DNA of 16,574 bases from Gammaproteobacteria bacterium (GTDB lineage Bacteria > Pseudomonadota > Gammaproteobacteria > Arenicellales > JAANXG01), in NCBI GenBank assembly GCA_018263405.1, contig JAANXG010000162.1:1-16574 (forward strand), read 5' to 3'. Position 1 is the first letter of the stretch. Every line of letters starts with the position of its first letter. The notes beneath the pieces are model-generated. The model did not search any database, was not told the origin of the DNA, and saw nothing but the letters and a program-made list of their open reading frames with translations. Both the position numbers and the translations under genes were made by a program. Shown in pieces: positions 1-6,868 of the stretch.

Positions 1-94
1 AGCGCCTCCAAAGCGCCACTGCGGCGTTGCGCTTCTTGAAAAGGGCTCGCCATTCCCTGCGAAGCGCGCCTTGCATTGGCACTTTGGAGACGCT
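1..94. repeat. Palindromic repeat element, cut by the window edge
   Basis: Bases 1-18 (agcgcctccaaagcgcca) match the reverse complement of bases 77-94 at 16 of 18 positions. A second, inner pair (gcgcttc near 30-36 and gaagcgc near 61-67) lies between them, so the block can fold into a long interrupted hairpin. The right arm seems to continue (ctctgaacg), so the left arm probably extends before base 1. The block lies just downstream of the stop codon of the minus-strand hydrolase gene and could end its transcription. The structure fits a dispersed palindromic (MITE- or REP-like) element. No coding sequence is supported in 1-146. Confidence 0.55.
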
Positions 95-106
95 CTGAAC
101 GTGTGT

Positions 107-130
107 GTATTTATGCCCAAGGGTACTAAG
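107..130 (+). repeat. Single-arm copy of a dispersed repeat also found at 14435-14458
   Basis: This stretch contains tatgcccaagggtactaag and matches 14435-14458 (tatgccaaggggtactaag) at 21 of 24 positions over the full length. At 14422-14455 the sequence is one half of a perfect hairpin. Here I find no opposing arm. Its position, just beyond the end of a gene as at the other site, suggests a REP-like repeat favouring gene ends. Confidence 0.4.
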
Positions 131-146
131 TTAAGGGCTCTCCTTG

Positions 147-893
147 CTACAACTCGAAAACGGCCATCACCGGAAGATGATCGCTGGCGATTCTGGCAAT
201 CTGGTGGCGGCAGCGATTCACCGATATCAACCGTAAACCGCCTCGATAGTAGATCCGATCCAGTGCCCCCCTTGGGGAAAACGACGGATAAGTCCGGATG
301 GGGTGCGCGCCGCTGTCCGTTTCCCGGTCCGTGGCGCAATGATAACCCAGACCCTCCACAAAGAACGCCCGCAGCAAGGAACGCCAATCGTTGAAATCGC
401 CGCCCAACAGACACGGCGTGCCCGCTTCCAGCGTCACGATCTCCCGCGAACGCGCCAGCATACCCGCCTGGCGCTGACGTTCCCGGGCGCCGAGCCCCAG
501 ATGCAGATTGAAAATTTCCAGGCGACGCCCGGCATCCACGCCGGCGCCTAATTCGACCGTTGTGTGCTGACAGCCGCGCCGTTTGCGCTCAGCCACGGTC
601 AAATCGATGTTGCGCTCGCGCACGATGGGATATCGGCTCAAGGTCGCATTGCCGTACCGGCCCTTTCGCAGGCTGACGTTATGGCCCAAGGCATAGTACG
701 GATATGCCAGCTCCTCGGCGAGCACTTTGGCCAAGTTCATTCTTCGGGTACGCGGTACGCCCTCGTCAACTTCTTGCAACAGAACGATGTCCGCATCGTG
801 GTCCACCAGAATTTCCACGATACGATCGAGGCGAAAACGACGATCGAGGCCGATTGCGCGATGAATGTTATATGTGATTAGTCTAAACTTCAT
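147..893 (-). CDS. Endonuclease/exonuclease/phosphatase-family hydrolase
   Basis: The 248-residue product has the metal-dependent phosphodiesterase fold shared by ExoIII, DNase I and sphingomyelinase relatives. Numbered from the ATG at 893, the visible family motifs are TYNIH (Asn9), LLQEV (Glu41), NLHLG (His131), GGDFNDW (Asp166 and Asn168), the LDRIYY segment (Asp212) and the closing SDHLP (Asp238, His239). These are the metal-binding and catalytic positions of the family. The length is usual for the compact bacterial members, and no signal peptide is visible. A GTG at 905 would add four residues. I prefer the ATG because LITYNIH normally lies within the first ten residues, though neither start has a good Shine-Dalgarno sequence. 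The substrate (DNA, phospholipid or another phosphodiester) cannot be told. It is transcribed divergently from the substrate-binding protein gene. Confidence 0.88.
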   Translation of the reverse strand: MKFRLITYNIHRAIGLDRRFRLDRIVEILVDHDADIVLLQEVDEGVPRTRRMNLAKVLAEELAYPYYALGHNVSLRKGRYGNATLSRYPIVRERNIDLTVAERKRRGCQHTTVELGAGVDAGRRLEIFNLHLGLGARERQRQAGMLARSREIVTLEAGTPCLLGGDFNDWRSLLRAFFVEGLGYHCATDRETDSGAHPIRTYPSFSPRGALDRIYYRGGLRLISVNRCRHQIARIASDHLPVMAVFEL

Positions 894-1029
894 CCGCTGA
901 GCCACTCTTGGCCAACACGCTGGAATTTATACAGGCATGACCGACAAATTCCCAGTCAATGCGACTTGCATCGGGTATCCATCCACTTTATTTTTGCGCC
1001 AAGCAATCAAAGGCGAGGAAACGTAAATC

Positions 1030-2754
1030 ATGAGCAAACGCATAAAAATCGAGGATCGCGTCCATCCGCTGGTACATGACCTGGCGGTCGATCTCAAGAA
1101 AGAGCGCATCGACCGACGCAATTTCCTGCGGACCACTACCCTGCTGGGACTATCCGCCACTACCGCCTACGCGTTGTTGAGTCGCATTACCGGCGAGCAC
1201 ATTATACCGCCGGCTCAAGCCGCGCACGGCAAAATGGGAGGTATTTTCCGCGTCTCCATGCCGGTGCAGGAAATGACCGACCCGGCTCTGTTCGACTGGA
1301 CGGAAAAATCAAACATTTCCCGGCAGATCGTGGAATATCTGACAATAACCGGACCGGACAACATCACGCGGCCGTATCTGGCCGAAGGCTGGGAGGCCTC
1401 GGAGGACTTGACCGAATGGACGTTCCATTTGCGTAAAGGCGTGAAGTGGCACAACGGCGACGACTTCATCGCCGAGGACGTGGCCTTCAATTTCAATCGC
1501 TGGCTCGATCCCGCCACCGGTTCGTCCAACATCGGATTGTTCGCCGCCATGGTGGAGGAATACGATACCGGCGAAAAGGACGAGGAAGGCAACCCCAAGA
1601 TGTCCAAGCGGGCGGTCGAAGGGGCCGTCAACATCGTCGACGACCACACCATCAAGCTGCACACCAAAAACCCGCAGCTATCCATACCGGAGAATCTGTA
1701 CAACTACCCGACCGCTATTTTGCATCGCGGATTCCAGGGTAATCTTTCGGAGGAAAACAACGGGACGGGTCCGTACACGCTTGCCGAACATACCGTCAGC
1801 CGGAAAGCAGTCCTGAAGAAGCGCGGCGACCCGTACTGGGGCGAGGGCCTAGACAATCCGTACATCGGCGGGCCGATCTATCTGGACGAGATCCATTACA
1901 TCGACCACGGTTCGGCTTCCGCGGCGCAGCTCGCCGCCTACGCTTCGGGCCAGGTGGATGCCATCTACGAGTTCGACATCGCCTCGCTGCAAATGGCGCA
2001 GAGCCTGCCGAATACCGTCATTCACGAGGCGCAGACGGCCCAAACCGGCGTGGCGCGCATGCAGGTTAACGAAAAGCCATTTGACAACCTCAAGCTGCGC
2101 CAGGCCATGCAGGCGTGCATCGACATCGATACGTATCCCGAACTCGTATTCGGAGGCCGGGGGCGGTTCGCCGAGCACCACCACGTCTCGCAGATCCATC
2201 CGGAGTACTACGAACTGCCGAAGCTCAAACGGGACGTTGAAAAGGCCAAGCGACTGCTGGCCGAGGCGGGTCACGAAAACGGCCTGGACCTCAGGATCGA
2301 CATCGGCAATACCAACGGTCCGTGGCAACAGCAAGTCTGCGAAATCATGAAACAGCAGCTAGCCGACATCGGCGTCAACCTGGCGCTAAATATCATGCCG
2401 GCTTCCAAGTACTGGGAGGTTTGGAATAAGACCCCGTTCGGGTTTACTGCGTGGACGCATCGGCCGTTGGGTACCATGGTTCTGAGCCTGGGTTACCGTA
2501 GCGGCGTGCCGTGGAACGAAACCGAGTACGCCAACCCGGAATTCGACACGGCGCTTAACGAGGCCGAAGCGGTTCTCGACGCGGATGCCCGCCGGGCTAA
2601 AATGGAGAGAGTCGAGCGTATCCTGCAGAACGATGCCGTCATTATTCAGCCGTTGTGGCAGCCGAAGTTTTTCGTGGCCCGCGACACGGTAAAGAATATG
2701 CACGCGCATCCGACGCAGTATCACCAATTGCACAGGGTCTGGGTCGATGCCTAG
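1030..2754 (+). CDS. Tat-exported ABC transporter substrate-binding protein, family 5 (peptide/nickel type)
   Basis: The 574-residue product belongs to the DppA/OppA/NikA family of periplasmic solute receptors, which deliver peptides, nickel or similar ligands to an ABC importer. The mature part carries the family's early segment LAEGW (about 117-121) followed by WTFHLRKGVKWHNGD and a later RQAM-type segment. The N-terminus has a twin-arginine motif, DRRNFLR at 28-34, then a hydrophobic stretch and a likely cleavage after AQA at about 64, so it is probably exported folded by the Tat system. GAGGA at 1015-1019 lies 10 bases before the ATG. No permease or ATPase genes of an importer are nearby; the following ABC gene is an exporter with its own upstream region. 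It is therefore an orphan receptor here. The ligand is unknown; Tat export would suit a cofactor- or metal-bound cargo, but that is inference. Confidence 0.9.
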   Translation: MSKRIKIEDRVHPLVHDLAVDLKKERIDRRNFLRTTTLLGLSATTAYALLSRITGEHIIPPAQAAHGKMGGIFRVSMPVQEMTDPALFDWTEKSNISRQIVEYLTITGPDNITRPYLAEGWEASEDLTEWTFHLRKGVKWHNGDDFIAEDVAFNFNRWLDPATGSSNIGLFAAMVEEYDTGEKDEEGNPKMSKRAVEGAVNIVDDHTIKLHTKNPQLSIPENLYNYPTAILHRGFQGNLSEENNGTGPYTLAEHTVSRKAVLKKRGDPYWGEGLDNPYIGGPIYLDEIHYIDHGSASAAQLAAYASGQVDAIYEFDIASLQMAQSLPNTVIHEAQTAQTGVARMQVNEKPFDNLKLRQAMQACIDIDTYPELVFGGRGRFAEHHHVSQIHPEYYELPKLKRDVEKAKRLLAEAGHENGLDLRIDIGNTNGPWQQQVCEIMKQQLADIGVNLALNIMPASKYWEVWNKTPFGFTAWTHRPLGTMVLSLGYRSGVPWNETEYANPEFDTALNEAEAVLDADARRAKMERVERILQNDAVIIQPLWQPKFFVARDTVKNMHAHPTQYHQLHRVWVDA

Positions 2755-2788
2755 TGTACCCCGTCACTGATATTGTAACGTTCAGCGG

Positions 2789-2827
2789 CCCGGAAAGCGG
2801 CACGCCGGCCGTTTCCCGGGTTTTTTT
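2789..2827 (+). terminator. Rho-independent terminator after the substrate-binding protein gene
   Basis: A GC-rich stem formed by cccggaaagcgg (2789-2800) and ccgtttcccggg (2809-2820) is followed at once by seven T residues (2821-2827). It begins 34 bases after the stop codon and separates the receptor gene from the exporter gene downstream. Confidence 0.82.
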
Positions 2828-2878
2828 AATTTTGGGCCCCTCGGCAAAATTCGTGGGTACCCATCCTCGTTAACGAGG
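2828..2878. promoter_or_regulatory. Three stacked dyads upstream of the ABC exporter, candidate operator region
   Basis: Between the terminator and the exporter start are three dyad-symmetric sequences: aattttg/caaaatt with a 10-base spacer (2828-2851), the 10-base palindrome tgggtaccca (2854-2863), and the perfect 14-base palindrome cctcgttaacgagg (2865-2878), which ends 22 bases before the ATG. A 14-base perfect palindrome so close to a start codon is a plausible binding site for a dimeric regulator, which would then control the exporter. No clear -35/-10 pair is assignable. Confidence 0.4.
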
Positions 2879-2900
2879 CTCCATCTTCCCGGGTTCGTAC

Positions 2901-4694
2901 ATGCGTGGTTTTCATACCGAAATGCCCGCCAGCGGGCGCCGCGACTGGCAAACGCTGAGTACCCTCGCACCCTATTTATGGGATTACCGTTGGCGCCTGG
3001 GCGGAGCGATGGCATTGCTGGCGCTGGCCAAGCTGGCCAATATCGGCGTACCGGTGTCCTTAAAAGCGATCGTCGACCGGCTCGATACGTCGGGCCAAAC
3101 AACGGCCCTGCTGATCGTGCCACTAGCGCTACTGCTCGCCTATGGTTTGCTTCGGTTTTCCACCATTTTATTCCAGGAGCTTCGCAACGCCGTTTTCGCC
3201 AAGGCCGCCCAGCGGTCTACCCGCCGGATCACTCTTAAAGTATTCCGCCACCTGCACAATCTATCGCTGCGATTCCATCTCGACCGCCAGACCGGCGGGC
3301 TATCCCGGGATCTGGAACGGGGTAGCCGTAGTATCGCCCAGCTGTTGAATTACATGGTTTTCAGCATCCTCCCCACCGTATTCGAAATCCTGGTGGTATG
3401 CGGGATCCTGCTTGTCAAGTTCCAACCCTGGTTCGCCATTATTACTCTGATTACGGTCGTCGTGTATTTTGTCTACACCTATAAAGTCACCGAGTGGCGG
3501 ATCAAGTTCCGGGTACAGATGAACCAGGCCGACTCCACGGCCAACTCTGCAGCCGTGGACTCCCTGATTAACTACGAGACGGTCAAGTATTTCGGCAATG
3601 AACGTTGGGAAGCCGAGCGCTTCGACAAAAATCTGCGCACCTGGGAAAAGGCGTCGATCACGAATCTCGTTTCGCTGGCATTTCTAAACATCGGCCAGGG
3701 GGTGATCATCGGCAGCGGCTTGACCCTGCTGATGGTTATGGCCGCGCGGGAGGTGGTGACCGGCACCATAACGCTCGGCGATTTCGTCATGGTCAACGCG
3801 TTCTTGATTCAGCTTTACATCCCGCTGAATTTCCTCGGCACCATTTTCCGGGAAGTTAAACACACCCTGACCGATATGGAACGTATGTTCGGTTTAATGG
3901 ACGCGGCGCCGGAAGTACAGGACGGCGAGCGCGGCGGGACGCTGGATACGCAGGATACGTCGGTACGTTTCGAGCATGTCGAGTTCGCGTACAACCACGA
4001 CCGCCAGATCCTGCACGACGTGGACTTCGAAATCCCCGGCGGCCACAAGGTGGCGGTGGTCGGACCGAGCGGGTCCGGCAAGTCTACCCTGGCCCGCCTG
4101 CTATTCCGGTTTTTTGACGTTACCGGCGGGGCGATCCGTATCGACGGTCACGACATCCGCGAGCTGAAAACAGACTCGCTGCGCACCGCCATCGGCATCG
4201 TGCCCCAGGACACGCTTCTGTTCAACGACACCATTGAATACAACATCCGCTACGGGCGGCCTGATGCCGAGAACCGGGAAATTATCGAGGCCGCGCGCCT
4301 CGCGCAGCTCGATACCTTCATTGAAACCTTGCCAATGGGCTACGACACACTGGTAGGTGAACGAGGCCTGAAGATATCCGGCGGGGAAAAACAACGCATC
4401 GCCATTGCCCGAACCCTGCTCAAGGATCCGGCCATCCTGATTCTGGACGAGGCTACTTCTTCACTCGACACCCGATCGGAAAAAGCCATCCAATCGGCTC
4501 TCGCGCAAGCCGTGAAGGACCGTACAACCTTGGTCATTGCTCACCGCCTGTCCACGGTGGTGGATTGCGACGAGATTCTGGTCCTAGAACACGGCCGGAT
4601 CGTCGAACGCGGCAGCCACGACCAACTCCTGGCCCAGAGCGGCCACTACGCCGAATTATGGCAACTGCAGCAAAAAAATCATGGTGACAGTTGA
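2901..4694 (+). CDS. Atm1/HmtA-type ABC half-exporter (fused membrane and ATPase domains)
   Basis: The 597-residue product fuses an N-terminal six-helix exporter domain (about 25-330) to an ATP-binding domain (about 350-590). The ATPase shows Walker A GPSGSGKST (about 388-396), the signature ISGGEKQR (about 492-499), Walker B ILILDEA (about 510-516) and an H-loop IAHRLST (about 545). The opening RDWQTLSTLAPYLW and the NYETVKYFGNE segment are typical of the Atm1/HMT1 group, which exports glutathione-derived persulfide or metal conjugates across the inner membrane as homodimers. The start was chosen by matching the family N-terminus; no strong ribosome site is visible. The final residues HGDS and the TGA stop lie in the outer repeat of the neighbouring RAYT unit, so the C-terminus appears to have been rewritten by that insertion. 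The substrate here is inferred from family only. Confidence 0.93.
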   Translation: MRGFHTEMPASGRRDWQTLSTLAPYLWDYRWRLGGAMALLALAKLANIGVPVSLKAIVDRLDTSGQTTALLIVPLALLLAYGLLRFSTILFQELRNAVFAKAAQRSTRRITLKVFRHLHNLSLRFHLDRQTGGLSRDLERGSRSIAQLLNYMVFSILPTVFEILVVCGILLVKFQPWFAIITLITVVVYFVYTYKVTEWRIKFRVQMNQADSTANSAAVDSLINYETVKYFGNERWEAERFDKNLRTWEKASITNLVSLAFLNIGQGVIIGSGLTLLMVMAAREVVTGTITLGDFVMVNAFLIQLYIPLNFLGTIFREVKHTLTDMERMFGLMDAAPEVQDGERGGTLDTQDTSVRFEHVEFAYNHDRQILHDVDFEIPGGHKVAVVGPSGSGKSTLARLLFRFFDVTGGAIRIDGHDIRELKTDSLRTAIGIVPQDTLLFNDTIEYNIRYGRPDAENREIIEAARLAQLDTFIETLPMGYDTLVGERGLKISGGEKQRIAIARTLLKDPAILILDEATSSLDTRSEKAIQSALAQAVKDRTTLVIAHRLSTVVDCDEILVLEHGRIVERGSHDQLLAQSGHYAELWQLQQKNHGDS

Positions 4695-4730
4695 CTTATT
4701 TCCAACTCTGGTGACAGTTACCCTATTTCC
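4683..4730 (+). repeat. Tandem pair of ggtgacagtt repeats at the left end of the RAYT unit
   Basis: Two 21-base copies at 4683-4703 and 4710-4730 agree at 18 of 21 positions; both start ggtgacagtt and end tatttcc. The first contains the TGA stop of the ABC exporter and the second contains, on the other strand, the TAA stop of the transposase. The pair probably forms part of the transposase's recognition sequence. Confidence 0.7.
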
Positions 4731-5386
4731 GGGTTCTTGCTTTTTCGACCCGGCTTCGCCTTTCGCAGCACCCGACCGGTTGCCGCCTCCAATTGATCCA
4801 GGAACTCGTCTCCGCCCGCCGGGCGCCCTGTTTTCGTATGATTACGAATACAAACTAACTCTGCATCGGCATCGTCGGGAGTCAGATAGCACTTCCAATC
4901 CCCGATCCGATTCAGCATCGGTTTGACATCGACCAGTTTGTCGTCTGCAGTGTTCAAATGGGCCCGGGCACTTGACCAGGGCCACGCTTCCGGTCGCTCG
5001 CACAGCCCGGCCCGAACAGGATTGAGCTCCGTATATCGCACTGCGGCCAACAGATGCTGCTCGTCCATGACAAATGAATGAAACCGTTCCTGCCATAAAT
5101 GGCCCCTCCACTCATAGCGCTCGTTAATCTGCAACGCATACTTTCGATGTACCCTGCCCAAACACTTCGCCAGACTTTCCTGTTGTCGCGGAACGATGAC
5201 CAGGTGCACGTGATTAGGCATTAGGCAGTAAGCCCATATGTCCAAGTCAAACTCGGCCTTGTAATCGGCGAGCAGATCTATGTAACACTGATAGTCCGAG
5301 CCGCCAAAAAACGTTGACTGTCGACGGTTACCGCGCTGCGTGACGTGATGGGGATAGTCGGGCTGCGATCCTTGCCATGGTTTCAC
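4718..5386 (-). CDS. REP-associated tyrosine transposase (IS200/Y1 HUH family)
   Basis: The 222-residue product is a Y1-type single-strand DNA transposase of the RAYT group. It opens with the family segment YPHHVTQRGNRR (11-22). It has the metal-binding HUH motif MPNHVHLV with His59 and His61, and the catalytic tyrosine in AVRYTELNPVRAGL (Tyr118), followed by the RAYT signature WPWSSARAHL. Such enzymes nick and join single-stranded DNA at hairpin repeats through a tyrosine linkage. All key residues are present, so the gene may be active. The start is a GTG at 5386 with AGGA immediately before it. An in-frame stop lies just upstream and no other good in-frame start exists, so initiation may be weak. 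It lies within inverted repeats between the ABC exporter and the NPC-repeat genes. Confidence 0.92.
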   Translation of the reverse strand: MKPWQGSQPDYPHHVTQRGNRRQSTFFGGSDYQCYIDLLADYKAEFDLDIWAYCLMPNHVHLVIVPRQQESLAKCLGRVHRKYALQINERYEWRGHLWQERFHSFVMDEQHLLAAVRYTELNPVRAGLCERPEAWPWSSARAHLNTADDKLVDVKPMLNRIGDWKCYLTPDDADAELVCIRNHTKTGRPAGGDEFLDQLEAATGRVLRKAKPGRKSKNPEIG

Positions 5387-5416
5387 TCCTGTGAATTGGG
5401 GTTCTGCCTACGTTTC

Positions 5417-5476
5417 GGCGAATTACGGCACCATAATATATCGCGATTGGCGAATTAAGTTAACTGTCACCATAAT
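5417..5476. repeat. Right-end repeats of the RAYT unit (one full, one shortened)
   Basis: The sequence ggcgaatta...caccataat occurs twice. At 5449-5476 it encloses agttaactgt, which completes the inverted copy of the left-end repeat. At 5417-5437 the middle is reduced to cgg. This mirrors the doubled repeats at the left end. The outer copy lies about 100 bases before the first NPC-repeat gene and so forms part of its upstream region. Confidence 0.55.
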
Positions 5477-5563
5477 TGAACTTTCGGAATCCTGGCGGGT
5501 CACAAACACCCGTCGGGAAACGTGAAATCGCATCCGGCACAGGTATTTATCACAAACGCTTTT

Positions 5564-5570
5564 GGAGGAG
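5564..5570 (+). promoter_or_regulatory. Strong ribosome binding site deciding the start of the NPC-cytochrome gene
   Basis: GGAGGAG lies six bases before the ATG at 5577. It overlaps the in-frame TTG at 5562, which rules that out as the start. The same GGAGGAGTC core precedes the second NPC gene, so both appear strongly translated. Confidence 0.85.
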
Positions 5571-5576
5571 TCAAAC

Positions 5577-6368
5577 ATGGCGAACAAGCCATACTCTCAA
5601 CACTTAAGAAAATCCGCATTGCATGTAGCGATCGCGGGGGCGATGTTCGGTTTCACGGCGACGGCATCGCCGGCGCTCGGCGCGGACTTCGGTTCAAACG
5701 ATGGGATTGTTGTCGCTTCGACCTCTAATCCGTGCAACCCTTGCAATCCCTGTAATCCTTGTGCAGCGAGTAACCCTTGTAACCCTTGTAACCCTTGTGC
5801 AGCGGGTAATCCTTGTAATCCGTGCGCGGCAAGCAATCCTTGCAATCCGTGCGCGGCCGGCGCTGTCAATCCCAAGGATGTCCTGCGGCCGGAGGGTTCC
5901 GAGTCTTATTCAGGCAACGAGGAAGGGCTGGCATCCCTGGGCAAGAAACTTTGGCACGACCCGGAGTTAAGCACCAGCGGCTTGTCATGCCAGACTTGTC
6001 ACGCGAAAAATCAGAACTTCAATGCCACCTTCGCTGAAGCCTATCCACACAAAGTGGCCATGGCGACTCAGCGGGCAGGTGTTGATGCGATCACCACCGA
6101 GGAAATGGTGCAGCTTTGCATGCTGGTGCCGATGCAGGCGAATCCGTTGCCCTGGGACTCGAAGGAACTGGCTGCGTTGGCGGCCTATACGGAGGAAGTA
6201 CAAAAGGGCTTCACCCCCAGTGCGGCCGCCAATCCATGCAATCCTTGTGCGGCGAGCAATCCATGCAACCCGTGCAATCCTTGTGCGGCGAGCAATCCAT
6301 GCAACCCGTGCAATCCTTGTGCGGCAAGCAATCCATGCAACCCGTGTAATCCGTGCGCGGCTGAGTAG
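5577..6368 (+). CDS. Secreted monoheme cytochrome c flanked by two NPC-repeat blocks
   Basis: The 263-residue product has a signal peptide (about 1-36, with cleavage near SPALGA). An NPC block at 51-95 has 11 Asn-Pro-Cys triplets in runs of 4, 3, 2 and 2, separated by AAS or AAG. A cytochrome c domain spans about 110-212. A second NPC block at 219-263 has 11 triplets in runs of 2, 3, 3 and 3, ending AAE. The heme site is CQTCH (138-142) within LGKKLWHDPELSTSGLSCQTCH, which resembles the start of MauG/cytochrome c peroxidase-like domains. Met182 or Met186 (CMLVPMQANP) are candidate distal ligands. The domain then ends in ELAALAAYTEEVQ. There are 25 cysteines, 22 of them in NPC triplets. None of the NPC cysteines is followed by His, so they are not heme sites. 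Periplasmic or surface electron transfer linked to a thiol or metal polymer is likely. It has its own terminator. Confidence 0.88.
   Translation: MANKPYSQHLRKSALHVAIAGAMFGFTATASPALGADFGSNDGIVVASTSNPCNPCNPCNPCAASNPCNPCNPCAAGNPCNPCAASNPCNPCAAGAVNPKDVLRPEGSESYSGNEEGLASLGKKLWHDPELSTSGLSCQTCHAKNQNFNATFAEAYPHKVAMATQRAGVDAITTEEMVQLCMLVPMQANPLPWDSKELAALAAYTEEVQKGFTPSAAANPCNPCAASNPCNPCNPCAASNPCNPCNPCAASNPCNPCNPCAAE
5727..5861 (+). repeat. NPC-coding tandem repeat block 1
   Basis: Nine-base-scale tandem repeats of aat/aac-ccn-tgc/tgt, coding 11 NPC triplets in four groups. Synonymous third-base variation between units (tgt and tgc, cct, ccc and ccg) shows that the units are not all newly copied and that the amino-acid pattern is preserved. 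Confidence 0.9.
6231..6365 (+). repeat. NPC-coding tandem repeat block 2
   Basis: Four groups of NPC triplets (2, 3, 3, 3) follow the heme domain. The 36-base units around 6255-6330 (aatccatgcaacccgtgcaa and what follows) are nearly identical at DNA level, which points to recent duplication of this part. Confidence 0.9.
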
Positions 6369-6390
6369 ACGCTGCGGCCCGATTACCACT

Positions 6391-6433
6391 ACCAAGCGGG
6401 CGAGGGTGGGACGCCTTCGCCCGCTTTGGTTTA
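6391..6433 (+). terminator. Probable Rho-independent terminator after the NPC-cytochrome gene
   Basis: The arms accaagcgggcgagg (6391-6405) and ccttcgcccgctttggt (6414-6430) pair along their length with two single-base bulges, and a short ttta follows. It begins 22 bases after the stop codon. It implies that the NPC-cytochrome gene is largely a separate transcript and that the next gene needs its own promoter. The U tract is weak. Confidence 0.6.
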
Positions 6434-6702
6434 TAACGCATGAATCGAGTTGATCTGCGGACGAGGATCGTGTGAACCGTGTACTAATTTGCGCAGCGAC
6501 ACCGTTTTTAGTACCGGCTTTCACCCGTTCGGGTTGATTTCCTTCCGCCGCTTACATCTCAAGACAAACAGGGGGAACTTCGACATCCCTCCCTGGTCTA
6601 TTAAAAGCTGAGAATCGCCACCGGTTCGAATGAATACGCGGCACTCTCGGTAGTTCCTTTAGGGCATCTCCATTCATTGTGGACGAGAAAGGTTGAGAGA
6701 CG

Positions 6703-6780
6703 AAATATTCAAGATCAAGGCGAAATCCGCACGTAATAGCAAGCGATTGCGAAGGATTTCAACGCGGATATTGGATATTT
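6703..6780. repeat. Degenerate palindromic element in the gap between the NPC genes
   Basis: The left arm (aaatattcaagatcaagg through aaatcc, 6703-6727) pairs imperfectly with the right arm (ggatttcaacgcggatatt through ggatattt, 6754-6780). A small perfect stem (gcaa/ttgc) lies at the tip near 6739-6750. The structure looks like an eroded MITE-like palindrome, not a terminator, since no T run follows. Confidence 0.45.
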
Positions 6781-6852
6781 TGAACTCAAGATTTCCGGCC
6801 ATCAATGAATAGAGGTGCCATTAGTATTTCAATAATCGACACGAATCCCCAC

Positions 6853-6860
6853 AGGAGGAG
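6853..6860 (+). promoter_or_regulatory. Strong ribosome binding site of the second NPC-repeat gene
   Basis: AGGAGGAG, an almost full match to the anti-Shine-Dalgarno complement, ends eight bases before the ATG at 6869. With the following tc it matches the site of the first NPC gene, which suggests common origin and high expression of both Cys-rich products. Confidence 0.85.
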
Positions 6861-6868
6861 TCTTAACG

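Larger units (their letters stand above)
4681..5473 (-). mobile_element. RAYT/IS200-like transposase unit with inverted boundary repeats
   Basis: A 793-base unit carrying one Y1-type transposase gene on the minus strand. The ends are inverted copies: 4681-4700 (atggtgacagttgacttatt) matches the reverse complement of 5454-5473 at 18 of 20 positions. Each end also carries a second, inner copy or partial copy of the repeat. The layout resembles a REP-associated tyrosine transposase gene flanked by its own repeats. The left boundary overlaps the last codons of the ABC exporter gene. Confidence 0.72.
6434..6868. other. Noncoding gap between the two NPC-repeat genes
   Basis: About 435 bases without a supportable gene; the longest open stretches are short and lack family resemblance. 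It holds an imperfect palindrome (6703-6780) and, at its 3' end, an AT-rich stretch (ttcaataat, 6828-6836) that could be a -10-like element about 30 bases before the second NPC gene, although I find no convincing -35. It probably carries the promoter of the downstream NPC/cytochrome-FGE operon. Confidence 0.5.

Noticed and set aside
5487..5516. ECF-sigma-like promoter (ggaatc ... ccgtcg) before the NPC-cytochrome gene
   Set aside because: The match is loose and no similar motif was found upstream of the second NPC gene, so it was not listed as a feature.
5562..5576. TTG at 5562 as the start of the NPC-cytochrome gene
   Set aside because: The TTG overlaps the GGAGGAG ribosome site; the ATG at 5577 has ideal spacing and a normal signal peptide.
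5597..6524. Long reading frames on both strands across the NPC arrays (Gln-Gly-Leu, Arg-Ile-Ala and similar repeats)
   Set aside because: They are by-products of short-period repeats with no stops in other frames. They have no ribosome sites and conflict with the signal peptide and heme domain of the plus-strand genes.
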